Made by a program: the position numbers and the translations under genes
Origin: Halogeometricum limi
GTDB taxonomy: Archaea > Halobacteriota > Halobacteria > Halobacteriales > Haloferacaceae
Assembly (NCBI RefSeq): GCF_900115785.1
Contig: NZ_FOYS01000002.1
Location: 558,001-622,000 of the forward strand
Length of the DNA stretch: 64,000 nucleotides
Reading direction: 5' to 3'
Shown here: positions 16,723-25,404 of the stretch, piece after piece
Layout: each line of letters begins with the position of its first letter
Position numbering within the stretch: the stretch's first letter is position 1
Notes under the pieces: generated by a model
Seen by the model: only the letters and a program-made list of their open reading frames with translations
The model's database searches: none
What the model was told of the DNA's origin: nothing

Positions 16723-17897
16723 TGGGAGGCGAAGACTACAGAGACCGGTTCGAGGACATCGACTGGGACGACATGCAGCGGTCCGGGCTGGACAGCCTGA
16801 CGACCCAGACGGCGGGCTTTCTCGCCTCGCTGGGCGTCGTTGCACTGCTGTTGGTGTACGACTACGTCGTCGTCGCCAACGACGGGCCGACGTTCACGAC
16901 GCCGTTCGAGTGGGACGTGACGCAGTTGGACTGGCTCCTCGTCGTCACGCTCCTCACCGTCGTCTTCTTCGCCGTCTACCCGCTGTACGACAACCCGCGG
17001 ATGAGTCGTCGCTACTGGCGCGAGTTCCGGAAGAACCGCGCCGCCGTCGTCAGCGGCGTCTTCCTCGTCGGCATCTTCGGACTGGGACTCGTCGGTCCGC
17101 TGTTCATCGCGAAACCGGACCTGAACGTCCTCGCGCAGTACCAGCCACCCGTGTTCCTCTCGGTTCCGGAGTCGACGGTCGGTACCTGCGTCGGCCCCGT
17201 CTCCGACGGGATGTGTCACGGGACGTGGCAGTACCCGCTCGGAACCACCGGGCAGGGCAAGGGAATCATGAAGAGCGTCATCTACGGGATGCGCGTCAGC
17301 CTCGAAGTCGGCCTCATCACGCCGCTCATCATCATCATCATCGGAACGGCCGTCGGGACGGTGGCCGCCTACTCCGGCGGTATCGTGGACGAACTGCTGA
17401 TGCGGTACGTCGACATCCAACTGACGTTCCCGACGTTCTTCCTCTACTTGCTCTTGCTGTACCTGTACGGCGGGACGCTGTTCCTCCTCATCGTCATCTT
17501 CGGCATCACGAGTTGGGGGTCGACGGCCCGACTCGTCCGCTCAGAGGCGCTTCAGCGCCGCGAAGAGGAGTACATCCAGGCCGCCCAGTCGGCCGGAGCG
17601 AGCGAGTTCTGGGTCATCCGGAAACACCTCGTCCCGAACGTCTCGAACACGGTCATCACGAACGCCAGTCTGCTCATCCCGAGCCTCATCCTGTTCGAGG
17701 CGGCGTTCTCGTTCCTCGGTCTCGGCGACCCGACGGTCCCCTCGTGGGGGCAGGTCATCTCCGCCGGGCGGAGCGACATCGACACGGCGTGGTGGATATC
17801 GACCATCCCCGGCGTGTTCCTGTTCACGACGGTACTGGCGCTGAACTTCGTCGGCGACGCGTTGCGCGACGCACTCGACCCGCGCGCGGAGGACTAA
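16719..17897 (+). CDS. dppC: Peptide ABC transporter, permease DppC
   Basis: This 392-residue membrane protein is longer than the usual 280-300 because of an N-terminal extension of about 95 residues with two extra hydrophobic segments (TAGFLASLGVVALLLVYDYV and LLVVTLLTVVFFAVYP). The conserved OppC N-terminal motif (SRRYWREFRKNRAAVVSG) comes next, followed by the permease domain with the EAA loop EEEYIQAAQSAGASEFWVIR. A second ATG at 16722 is an alternative start. Confidence 0.94.
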   Translation: MMGGEDYRDRFEDIDWDDMQRSGLDSLTTQTAGFLASLGVVALLLVYDYVVVANDGPTFTTPFEWDVTQLDWLLVVTLLTVVFFAVYPLYDNPRMSRRYWREFRKNRAAVVSGVFLVGIFGLGLVGPLFIAKPDLNVLAQYQPPVFLSVPESTVGTCVGPVSDGMCHGTWQYPLGTTGQGKGIMKSVIYGMRVSLEVGLITPLIIIIIGTAVGTVAAYSGGIVDELLMRYVDIQLTFPTFFLYLLLLYLYGGTLFLLIVIFGITSWGSTARLVRSEALQRREEEYIQAAQSAGASEFWVIRKHLVPNVSNTVITNASLLIPSLILFEAAFSFLGLGDPTVPSWGQVISAGRSDIDTAWWISTIPGVFLFTTVLALNFVGDALRDALDPRAED

Positions 17898-17898
17898 G

Positions 17899-18966
17899 AT
17901 GACTGAACCACTACTCTCGATTCGAAACCTGAAGACGCACTTCCACACGGACGAAGGAACGGTCAGAGCGGTCGACGGCGTGAGTCTCGACGTCGACCGC
18001 GGCGAGACGGTGTGCGTGGTCGGCGAGAGCGGGTCCGGGAAGACGGTCACCGCCGAGTCCATCACGCGACTCATCCCGGAACCGCCGGGCGAAATCGTCG
18101 ACGGCACCGTCCGCTTCGACGGTGAGGACGTCACCGCGATGTCCGAGAAACAACTGGAAGCGCTCCGCGGCGGCCGCATCGGCCATATCTTCCAGAACCC
18201 GCAGGGGGCGCTCAACCCCGTCTACACCGTCGGCTGGCAGATTCGCGAGGCCATCCAACTCCACGACAAGAAGGCGAAAGACAAGGAGGCCCGCGAACGC
18301 GCCATCGACCTCTTGGACCGCGTCGGCATCCCCGACGCGACGAGTCGCATCGACGACTACCCGCACGAGTTCTCCGGCGGGATGAAACAGCGCATCGTCA
18401 TCGCGATGGCGCTGGCTTCGAACCCGGACCTCCTCATCGCCGACGAACCGACGACGGCGCTCGACGTCACCATCCAGATGCAGATTCTTCGCCTGCTCAA
18501 CCAGGTGCAAGAGGAGTTCAACACGGGTATCGTGATGATTACACACGACCTGGGCGTCGTCGCCGAAGTCGCAGACCGCGTCGTCGTCATGTACGCCGGG
18601 AAGGTCATGGAAGAGGGCGACGTGTACGAGATATTCGAGAACCCCTCGCACCCGTACACGCGCGCGCTCCTCGAGTGTCTGCCCGGCCGCGGCGAGAAGA
18701 TGAGCGCCATCGGCGGGTCGTTGCCGTCGACCACCTCACCACCCGACGGCTGTCGGTTCCACCCGCGATGTCCGTACGCCGTCGGAGACTGCGAAATCGG
18801 CGAGCAACCGCCGATGTACGCCGTCGACGACGGCGACCACGCGGTGTCGTGCGTCCACTTCGAACCGGGCGCTGACCCCTCCGTCGTCCTCGGCGAGGAC
18901 GGGTCCGACGCCGTCGGCGGCGCGCGCGCGGACGGCGGCGACGAGACGGGAGGTGACGCGAGATGA
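17899..18966 (+). CDS. dppD: Peptide ABC transporter, ATPase DppD
   Basis: This 355-residue ABC ATPase has Walker A GESGSGKT (residues 42-49), signature FSGGMKQR, Walker [12 protein letters not shown] and an H-loop in MITHDLGV. The oligopeptide-type C-terminal domain has [14 protein letters not shown], which in some homologues binds an Fe-S cluster, followed by an acidic-glycine tail. It pairs with DppF to power import. Its stop overlaps the dppF ATG by four bases. Confidence 0.95.
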   Translation: MTEPLLSIRNLKTHFHTDEGTVRAVDGVSLDVDRGETVCVVGESGSGKTVTAESITRLIPEPPGEIVDGTVRFDGEDVTAMSEKQLEALRGGRIGHIFQNPQGALNPVYTVGWQIREAIQLHDKKAKDKEARERAIDLLDRVGIPDATSRIDDYPHEFSGGMKQRIVIAMALASNPDLLIADEPTTALDVTIQMQILRLLNQVQEEFNTGIVMITHDLGVVAEVADRVVVMYAGKVMEEGDVYEIFENPSHPYTRALLECLPGRGEKMSAIGGSLPSTTSPPDGCRFHPRCPYAVGDCEIGEQPPMYAVDDGDHAVSCVHFEPGADPSVVLGEDGSDAVGGARADGGDETGGDAR

Positions 18967-20276
18967 GTTCGGACGCGCCGCTTCTCGAAGTGCGGAACCT
19001 GAAGAAACACTACCCCATCACCGAGGGCGTCCTGAAGCGACAGGTCGGCAACGTCCGCGCCGTCGACGGAATCAGCTTCGCCGTCGAACGCGGCGAGACG
19101 GTCGGACTCGTCGGCGAGTCTGGCTGTGGGAAGTCCACGGCCGCGACGTCGCTGCTCCGCCTCGAAGAACCGACGGACGGCGAAGTGCTGTTCGAGGGGC
19201 GGGACATCACCGAGTACGACAAGAAGGAACTGAAGCGGTTCCGCCGGGAGGCGCAGATGATCTTCCAGGACCCGACCTCCAGTTTCGACCCGCGGATGTC
19301 CGTCGGCGAGTCCGTCGCCGAACCCCTGACCGTCCACGGGATGCGCGACCGCGAGCGTCGCCGTCGCATCGTGAAGGATCTGCTCGAACGCGTCGGCCTC
19401 TCCGCCGACGACATCGACCGGTACCCCCACGAGTTCTCCGGCGGGCAGAAACAGCGCATCGGCCTCGCGCGAGCGCTGGTGTTGAACCCGAAACTCATCG
19501 TCGCCGACGAACCCGTTTCGGCGCTCGACGTCTCCATCCAGGCCGAGATTCTCTCGCTGATGAAAGACGTGCAGACGGAGTTCGGCCTCGGGATGCTGTT
19601 CATCAGCCACGACCTCTCGGTGGTCCGCGAGATATGCGACCGCGTGGCCGTGATGTACCTCGGCGAAATCGTCGAGTTCGCGGCCACCGACGAACTGTTC
19701 GAGAACCCCCAGCATCCGTACACGCGGGCGTTGCTGTCGTCGATTCCGCAACCGGACCCGACGAAACGCGGGAGCGCCGTCGAACTCTCCGGCGACGTGC
19801 CGAGTCCGTCGAACCCGCCGTCCGGATGCCGCTTCCACACGCGGTGTCCCGAGGTCATCCCGCCCGAGGGCTACGACTTCGAGCAGAAGACGTGGCGGTC
19901 CGTGATGGACCTCCGCGTCCGCCTCGGACGCGACGGCGTGAACGCCGAGGCGGTTCGGGAGTTCGTCGCGAGCGAGTCCGGGCAGGAACCGGAGTCGGTG
20001 CCCGCAGACCGCGTCCGAGCGGAGATTCGGCGCGAGTTCGACATCCCGGAGGAACTGTCGGACCCCCGCGCCGAGGAGGTTCTCTCGACGGCACTCCGTC
20101 ACCTCGCGAACGACGAGCAAGCGGAAGGGCGCGAACTCCTCGCCGAGGAGTTCGAGACGGTGTGCGAGTCGTCCGCCCCGGAACTGAGGCGGACGCCCGC
20201 CGGACACGTCGCGTCGTGCCACCTCGTCAGCGAAGCCGAGTCGAACGCCGTCTCGACGCCGTCGACCGGCGACTGA
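18963..20276 (+). CDS. dppF: Peptide ABC transporter, ATPase DppF with inserted C-terminal domain
   Basis: This 437-residue ABC ATPase has Walker [10 protein letters not shown] at 51-59, signature FSGGQKQR at 158-165 and Walker [12 protein letters not shown]. The normal DppF C-terminal motif is split: [12 protein letters not shown] lies at 289-300, but its partner GHVASCHL does not appear until 414-421. The roughly 110 residues between are helical, charged, and lack cysteines except one. Bacterial DppF is about 330 residues, so this is a lineage-specific insertion. Its role is unknown. Confidence 0.93.
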   Translation: MSSDAPLLEVRNLKKHYPITEGVLKRQVGNVRAVDGISFAVERGETVGLVGESGCGKSTAATSLLRLEEPTDGEVLFEGRDITEYDKKELKRFRREAQMIFQDPTSSFDPRMSVGESVAEPLTVHGMRDRERRRRIVKDLLERVGLSADDIDRYPHEFSGGQKQRIGLARALVLNPKLIVADEPVSALDVSIQAEILSLMKDVQTEFGLGMLFISHDLSVVREICDRVAVMYLGEIVEFAATDELFENPQHPYTRALLSSIPQPDPTKRGSAVELSGDVPSPSNPPSGCRFHTRCPEVIPPEGYDFEQKTWRSVMDLRVRLGRDGVNAEAVREFVASESGQEPESVPADRVRAEIRREFDIPEELSDPRAEEVLSTALRHLANDEQAEGRELLAEEFETVCESSAPELRRTPAGHVASCHLVSEAESNAVSTPSTGD

Positions 20277-20341
20277 CGGATGCCCCGCTGAACTGCCGCG
20301 GCCACGCCGCTTTTTCCTCGCGAACCCGTACGCTCCAGTCC

Positions 20342-21034
20342 ATGTCTGATACGAGCGCGCTGTTCATCGTCAGCGAGTCCGGCTACTGGGGCGAAGAGTG
20401 CACCGAACCGTTGACCACGCTCTCGGACGCCGGGGTCGACATCACCGTCGCGACGCCGACGGGCGAGAAACCGGTCGTCGACGAACGCTCCGTCGACCCC
20501 GACGAAGTCGGCGAGGAGACGTCCGAGGAGGTGCTGGAGGTCCACGAGAACGACGAGCGACTGGCGAACCCCGTCCCGGTGGCGACGGTGGACGCGTCGG
20601 ACTACGACGCTCTCGTCTTGCCCGGGGGCCACGGCACCGCGTGGGACATCAACCAGGACCGGCACGTCCGACAGGCGCTCTTAGAGAGCGTCGGCGGCGA
20701 CGAGGGGAAGGCGCTCGTCGTCTGTCACGCCGTCGGTATCCTCGGCTTCACGCGCGAGGCGGACGGGAGTTCCCTCGTCGAGGGCCGCGAGGTCACCGGT
20801 TTCCCCAACGAGTGGGAGGAGGGAATCGTCGACGAGAACGACCTGATGCCCGACGGCCGAAAGCTTCCGTACTGGACGGAAGACGAGGTGAAGGCCGCCG
20901 GCGGCGTCTGGGACGCCGAACTCGACCAGGACACGAGCGTCACCGTCGACGGTGACCTCATCACGGCCCGCGGTCCCGGTTCCTCGCACGACGCGGCCAC
21001 GACGCTCCTCGACGAACTCGGAATCGACGCGTAA
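20342..21034 (+). CDS. DJ-1/PfpI-family protein (Hsp31-like)
   Basis: This 230-residue protein has the class I amidotransferase-like fold. The nucleophile elbow ALVVCHAVG contains Cys128 followed by His129, and YDALVLPGGHGTAWDI lies at 89-104. The length and the insertion WEEGIVDENDLMPDGRKLPYW place it with the Hsp31/YhbO-HchA-like group rather than the short PfpI proteases. Members act as glyoxalase III, deglycase or chaperone; which applies here is open. The start is the ATG at 20342, 65 bases after dppF, and the longer upstream frame is a shadow. Confidence 0.88.
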   Translation: MSDTSALFIVSESGYWGEECTEPLTTLSDAGVDITVATPTGEKPVVDERSVDPDEVGEETSEEVLEVHENDERLANPVPVATVDASDYDALVLPGGHGTAWDINQDRHVRQALLESVGGDEGKALVVCHAVGILGFTREADGSSLVEGREVTGFPNEWEEGIVDENDLMPDGRKLPYWTEDEVKAAGGVWDAELDQDTSVTVDGDLITARGPGSSHDAATTLLDELGIDA

Positions 21035-21081
21035 CGTTCGGAGTACGAACGTTTTTCAGGAGGTGGCGTCACTGCCGTGAC

Positions 21082-21921
21082 GTGAAACTCGCGGCCCTCG
21101 ACCTCACTCCCGGGGACGCTTACGACGCGTCCGACCTCCGCGACCTGTTCGACCGGGGGATGACCGGTCGAGGCATCGAAATCTGTTACGACGCCGACGA
21201 ACAGCGCTACCTGCGACTGTTCTCGGCGGACACCGGCCCCTACGACGACGACGTGACCGGCGGGCAGTTTCACTACGTCGGCGAAGGGCAGACCGGAGAC
21301 CAGACGCTGACGGCCGGAAACCGGTATCTGGCGGACGCGAGGAGCAATCCGCTCCCGATATTCTTCTTTCACCGACGCGGCGACGCAAGCGGGTGGGAGT
21401 ATCAAGGACGAGTCGACGTCGTCTCCGTCGACCCAGTCGAGAGCGACGGCCGCCGCGTCTACCGGTTCACTCTCCAGCGCCGGACCGAAACCCGAGAGCG
21501 AATCGACCGCGCGGAGGCGGCGTCCGACCTCGACGCGCCGGAACGAGTCGAAACCACGCGCGCCCGCGTCGTCCGGAACAGCGCGATGATACGGCGACTG
21601 AAAGAACGGTACGACGCCACGTGCCAGGTCTGTCGCGCCCGACGACGGCAGGGGCCGACCTCCGGATACGCGGAGGGACACCACCTGCGACCCCTCGGCC
21701 GACCGCACGACGGTCCGGACGTGGCCGAGAACGTCCTCGTCCTGTGTCCGAACCACCACGCCGACTTCGACTACGGGACGGTCGCCGTCGACCCGGACAC
21801 GCACGTCATCGCGCACGCCTACGACGCCGACGTCGACGGCCGCGAACTGTTCGTCCACGAGGACCACGAACTCGACGCCGCCGCTCTCGACTATCACAAC
21901 CGCGAAATCGCCGACTTCTGA
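21082..21921 (+). CDS. SRA-like plus HNH endonuclease, probably modification-dependent
   Basis: This 279-residue protein starts with GTG. The N-terminal half (about 10-135) has GGQFHYVGEGQTGDQTLTAG and LPIFFFHRRGDASGWEYQGR, a pattern that resembles the SRA/PUA-like domains attached to HNH nucleases of the ScoMcrA type. The C-terminal half is a zinc-stabilised HNH domain: Cys181 and Cys184, then EGHHLRPLG (His200, His201), Asn217, Cys222 and PNHHADFD with His225 and His226. Such proteins cut DNA with modified bases or phosphorothioate. No methylase or dnd gene is nearby, which fits a stand-alone type IV enzyme. Substrate is inference. Confidence 0.75.
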   Translation: MKLAALDLTPGDAYDASDLRDLFDRGMTGRGIEICYDADEQRYLRLFSADTGPYDDDVTGGQFHYVGEGQTGDQTLTAGNRYLADARSNPLPIFFFHRRGDASGWEYQGRVDVVSVDPVESDGRRVYRFTLQRRTETRERIDRAEAASDLDAPERVETTRARVVRNSAMIRRLKERYDATCQVCRARRRQGPTSGYAEGHHLRPLGRPHDGPDVAENVLVLCPNHHADFDYGTVAVDPDTHVIAHAYDADVDGRELFVHEDHELDAAALDYHNREIADF

Positions 21922-21944
21922 CCGTCCGGCGAACGACCGAACCG

Positions 21945-22247
21945 CTACTCGATTTTGAAGACCGCTTCCTCGATACGCTCGGAGCGACACTCCGGACAGC
22001 GAGACGGATAGTTCACGGGGTCGTCGAACGCCGAGAACCCGCACTCGCGACACTCCGGCGGGGCGACGAGGAACCGTTCGTCGCCGTCCGCGGAGTTCAC
22101 GGACTGTGCGACGTGTTCGAGGTGGTGGTACGCCGACGACCGAGGGAGGCCGACCGTCTCCGAGAGACTCGTCGCCGTGTGCGGTTGCTCGCGGAGGGCG
22201 TCCGCGATTCGTTGTCGCGTCGTCGCGTCTGCGTCGGACTCCGACAT
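21945..22247 (-). CDS. HTH transcriptional regulator with C-terminal zinc ribbon
   Basis: This 100-residue protein has a winged-helix-like N-terminus (RQRIADALREQPHTATSLSE, then GLPRSSAYHHLEHVAQSV). A rubredoxin-like zinc ribbon follows, made of CREC and CPEC (cysteines about 20 residues apart). Haloarchaea have many such one-domain regulators. Start is the ATG at 22247; a longer open frame to 22307 adds an arginine-rich, unlikely N-terminus. It converges on the HNH gene with 23 bases between. Confidence 0.8.
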   Translation of the reverse strand: MSESDADATTRQRIADALREQPHTATSLSETVGLPRSSAYHHLEHVAQSVNSADGDERFLVAPPECRECGFSAFDDPVNYPSRCPECRSERIEEAVFKIE

Positions 22248-22467
22248 GCTCTCGTCTTCGGCGCCGTCACGGGTAGTCCTTGCTCTCGCGCGGCGCGGCC
22301 GGCACAAAATTCATCCGAACGAACCCTCGGTAACGAAGACAATTAATATTTATTAGTAAACAGACGCGACGAGAAAGGGCGAGACCCGCTGAGACGAGTG
22401 CAGAATTCGTATCACATCTTGGGGAGGAGGGGAAAAGAACTTGTCACCGGGGTATGATTCTGCATCT

Positions 22468-23427
22468 ATGAAGGCAGTCGTTCTTGCAGGAGGGTACGCG
22501 ACTCGACTCTGGCCGATAACCAAACACCGCCCGAAGATGTTCTTACCGGTCGGTGACGAGACGGTCATCGACGTCATCTTCGAGGACTTAGAAGAGGACG
22601 ACCGGATATCCGAGGTGTTCGTGAGCACGAACGAACGGTTCGCCGAGACGTTCGAGGAGTATCTCGCGGAGTCGAAGTTCGAGAAGCCGACGCTCTCCGT
22701 CGAGGAGACTGTCGCGGAGGACGAGAAGTTCGGCGTCGTCGGCGCGCTCGAACAGCTCATCGACCGCGAGAACGTCGACGAGGACATGGTCGTCATCGCC
22801 GGCGACAACCTCCTGTCGTTCGACGTCTCCGAGTTCGTCGACTTCTTCGAAGAGAAGGGCACGCCGTGCATCGCCGCCTACGACGTCGGGTCCAAAGAGC
22901 GCGCGAAGTCCTACGGCCTCGTCGAACTGGAGGGTGACCGCGTCGTCAACTTCCAGGAGAAACCCGACGACCCGAACAGCACGCTCGTCTCTATCGCCTG
23001 CTACGCGTTCCCCGAGGAGACGCTTCCGAAGTTCGACGAGTACCTGCAGAGCGGCAACAACCCCGACGAACCGGGCTGGTTCATCCAGTGGCTCCAGCAG
23101 AAGGGCGACGTCCACGCGTTCACGTTCGACGGCGCGTGGTTCGACATCGGAACCGCCGAGAGCTACCTCGACGCCGTCTCGTGGTATCTCGACGGCGAGA
23201 ACTTCGTCCACGAGTCGGCGACGGTGACCGACTCCGAACTCGGCGAGAACGTCCACGTGATGGCCAACAGCGTCGTCGAGGGGTCGACGCTGGAGAAGAC
23301 CGTGATATTCAGCGATTCGACCATCCGCAACGCGGACATCAAGAACACCATCGTCGACGAGGACACCCACATCGAGAACCTCGACCTCTCGAACGCGCTC
23401 ATCGGCGCGCACTCGCACTTAGAGTAA
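22468..23427 (+). CDS. Sugar-1-phosphate nucleotidyltransferase
   Basis: This 319-residue enzyme begins KAVVLAGGYATRLWPITKHR, the nucleotide-binding signature of NDP-sugar pyrophosphorylases. It has EKPDDP and WFDIGTAESYLDA in the sugar-binding region. Residues about 245-319 are imperfect hexapeptide repeats (left-handed beta helix) with alternating TVTDSELGENVHV and TIRNADIKN. It would make UDP- or dTDP-glucose type donors for glycan synthesis. The exact sugar and base cannot be read, and no glycosyltransferase lies next to it. A TTG at 22441 is an alternative start; the ATG at 22468 fits the motif best. Confidence 0.9.
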   Translation: MKAVVLAGGYATRLWPITKHRPKMFLPVGDETVIDVIFEDLEEDDRISEVFVSTNERFAETFEEYLAESKFEKPTLSVEETVAEDEKFGVVGALEQLIDRENVDEDMVVIAGDNLLSFDVSEFVDFFEEKGTPCIAAYDVGSKERAKSYGLVELEGDRVVNFQEKPDDPNSTLVSIACYAFPEETLPKFDEYLQSGNNPDEPGWFIQWLQQKGDVHAFTFDGAWFDIGTAESYLDAVSWYLDGENFVHESATVTDSELGENVHVMANSVVEGSTLEKTVIFSDSTIRNADIKNTIVDEDTHIENLDLSNALIGAHSHLE

Positions 23428-23475
23428 GGCCGCGCGAACGGTCCGCCTCGCTTCTTTCGCGACCGAGCTATCGTC

Positions 23476-24195
23476 TCACTCGCCGAGACGCGCGTCCGTG
23501 ATTTCGACGTGGCCGCGCGTTCCCTCCCACACCGTCTCGTACTCCAGTTCGATGGGGCGGGACATGTGCGGCGCGTCGGTGACGAACGTCTCGAACTCGC
23601 CGCCCTCTCCGAGGACGTGAACGCCGTACTGCTCGTTGAGTTCCGTCAGTTCGTCCAACGCGTCGTGGTCGAGCGTCCGACCCAGCCACGACTCGTCCAG
23701 TCCGCGCGCGGCGACCTGGACGATGCGAATCTCGAATCCGGCGTCTATCATCGCCTCGCCGAGTGCGCGCGGGTCTTTCTGCCAGAGAGGCGCGAACAGG
23801 TCGATTCCCAGTCGGTCGCACATCGCCTCGATGCGGTTCGTCTGGAACTCGCTCTCGATGGCGCCGGCCGTGACGCCCGCGAGGTCGAGTTCGTCCGCGA
23901 GAGCTTCGAGTGCCGCCTCCAACGGTTCGAGTTCGGCGTCGCCCTGTGCGCCCGAGTCCGTCGCCTCCGCGGCCCCCAAGTCGTCGGGCGTCACTTCGAC
24001 CAGTTCGATTCCGATGCTCTCGGCGGCGAGACCGGTGAGATGCGTCGCCGGGACGTGGTACATGTACGAGTCGTCGCCGGGGTGGACCGTGAGGAGTCGC
24101 GCGACGTTCAATCCCGCGTCCAGTGCCCGGTAGAGCGCCCACGAGGAGTCTTTCCCACCCGAGAAGAGACTCACCCAGTCGCCAGCGTCGGTCAT
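23476..24195 (-). CDS. dph6: Dph6-like diphthine-ammonia ligase (PP-loop ATPase)
   Basis: This 239-residue protein has the PP-loop SLFSGGKDSSWAL at residues 9-21. The Dph6-specific motifs are EFQTNRIEAMCDRLGIDLF, PLWQKDP and GEGGEFETFVTDAPH. Dph6 adenylates diphthine on translation factor aEF2 and amidates it to diphthamide. The ATG at 24195 was preferred to an open extension to 24249. It is divergent from the next gene with 113 bases between, which must hold both promoters. Confidence 0.88.
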   Translation of the reverse strand: MTDAGDWVSLFSGGKDSSWALYRALDAGLNVARLLTVHPGDDSYMYHVPATHLTGLAAESIGIELVEVTPDDLGAAEATDSGAQGDAELEPLEAALEALADELDLAGVTAGAIESEFQTNRIEAMCDRLGIDLFAPLWQKDPRALGEAMIDAGFEIRIVQVAARGLDESWLGRTLDHDALDELTELNEQYGVHVLGEGGEFETFVTDAPHMSRPIELEYETVWEGTRGHVEITDARLGE

Positions 24196-24308
24196 TACTG
24201 GCGGTAGCGCGGTCGGTGGTAAACCTTCTCCGGTTCGCGGGCTTTCCATCAGAACTGGTGAGAGATATCATTTAGCACAGACGCGTCGTACCTCTACGGG
24301 GAACACGA

Positions 24309-25241
24309 ATGACGGAACCACGCACCGACGGCGACGGTGTCAACCCAGCCACGGCGTTCTCTCTCTTGGGCAGCGAGACACGACTGCGTATTCTCAGTGC
24401 GCTGTGGGAATCAGCGCCCGCGCCCATGACGTTCTCGAAACTCCAAGTCCGAGTCGGTGTACGCGACGCGGGGCAGTTCGCCTACCATCTCAACAAACTG
24501 GTCGGGCCGTACGTGCACAAATCCGACGAAGGATACGGCATCCGTATGGCAGGGGTGAACGTCGTCTGGGCGATGCTGTCCGGGGAGATGACCGACCACC
24601 CCGACACCGAACGGTTCGAAGTCGAAGGGGGGTGTAGCCGCTGTGGTGGTTCGTTAGAAGCGCGCTACGAAGACGAACTGCTCGCTATCGAGTGCACACG
24701 GTGTGCCCACCTCGCCGCGTTGGCCCCGTTCCCGCCGCCCGGATTTGCGGACCGGACGCACGAGGAGGTACTCGACGCCTTCGAGAGGCGTCTCCGCTCG
24801 GCGTTCGAGCAGATGGCCCACGGCAGTTGTCCTCGCTGTGCGTGCCACGGGTCGGTCACCCTTCCGACCAGCGCATCCGACCGACCCAGCGGCAGAAGTA
24901 GCCTCGAACCACTAACGGAGAACGACGCGTTCGCCGTGTTTCGGTGTGCCCACTGTGGATTCTGGGGCGAAGAGGACATCGGCTGCTTACTCACACACCA
25001 CGCCGTCGTCAAGTCGTTCTTCCGCGACCACGGCGTCGACTTCGACGAACTGCCGTCGTGGTCGCGTTCGCAGTACCTCGAGTGTGAAACCGACGTGCGT
25101 TCGACGGACCCACTCTCGGTGCGTGTTCGGTTCTTCGCGGGCGACGAGAGCCTCGTGGTGACCGCCGACGAAACGCTCTCTCTCGAAAGCGTCGAACGCG
25201 AGTCGGCGGGCCACTCAGCGGCGGGTGAACGCACCGACTGA
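24309..25241 (+). CDS. ArsR-like winged-helix protein with zinc-ribbon modules
   Basis: This 310-residue protein has an N-terminal winged helix (ATAFSLLGSETRLRILSALW; QFAYHLNKLVGPYVHKSDEG). Cysteine pairs CSRCGG/CTRCAH at about 110-135, CPRCAC at about 176 and CAHCGF at about 217 probably bind zinc. The C-terminal part (about 235-300) is a small beta-rich domain. Similar large HTH proteins are common in haloarchaea, and their ligands are mostly unknown. TTCAGA-type repeats lie directly downstream, at 25249..25283. Confidence 0.82.
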   Translation: MTEPRTDGDGVNPATAFSLLGSETRLRILSALWESAPAPMTFSKLQVRVGVRDAGQFAYHLNKLVGPYVHKSDEGYGIRMAGVNVVWAMLSGEMTDHPDTERFEVEGGCSRCGGSLEARYEDELLAIECTRCAHLAALAPFPPPGFADRTHEEVLDAFERRLRSAFEQMAHGSCPRCACHGSVTLPTSASDRPSGRSSLEPLTENDAFAVFRCAHCGFWGEEDIGCLLTHHAVVKSFFRDHGVDFDELPSWSRSQYLECETDVRSTDPLSVRVRFFAGDESLVVTADETLSLESVERESAGHSAAGERTD

Positions 25242-25248
25242 AGAAATC

Positions 25249-25283
25249 TTCAGAAAGGTAACTATCTGAAATATCGTTCAGAA
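25249..25283. repeat. Three TTCAGA/TCTGAA elements
   Basis: TTCAGAAA at 25249, its inverse TCTGAA at 25265 and TTCAGAAA at 25277 lie in the AT-rich 163-base gap before the beta-helix gene. They form an inverted and a direct pair. The gap should contain the promoter of the beta-helix gene, so they are possible operators. Confidence 0.4.
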
Positions 25284-25404
25284 ATCACTTATTCCGAGCT
25301 GTGGCGTACGTACGTTCGGCGTTCGGCGGTGACGCCGGGGCGTGCCGACTCGTCGGAGACGAGGTGGTGGGTACCCGTGGCGCGACGCCAGCGGAGTGAC
25401 CATA

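Noticed and set aside
21082-24308. A multi-gene restriction or defence island
   Set aside because: Only the HNH gene has a defence-like look; its neighbours are a DJ-1 protein, a small regulator, a sugar nucleotidyltransferase and Dph6.
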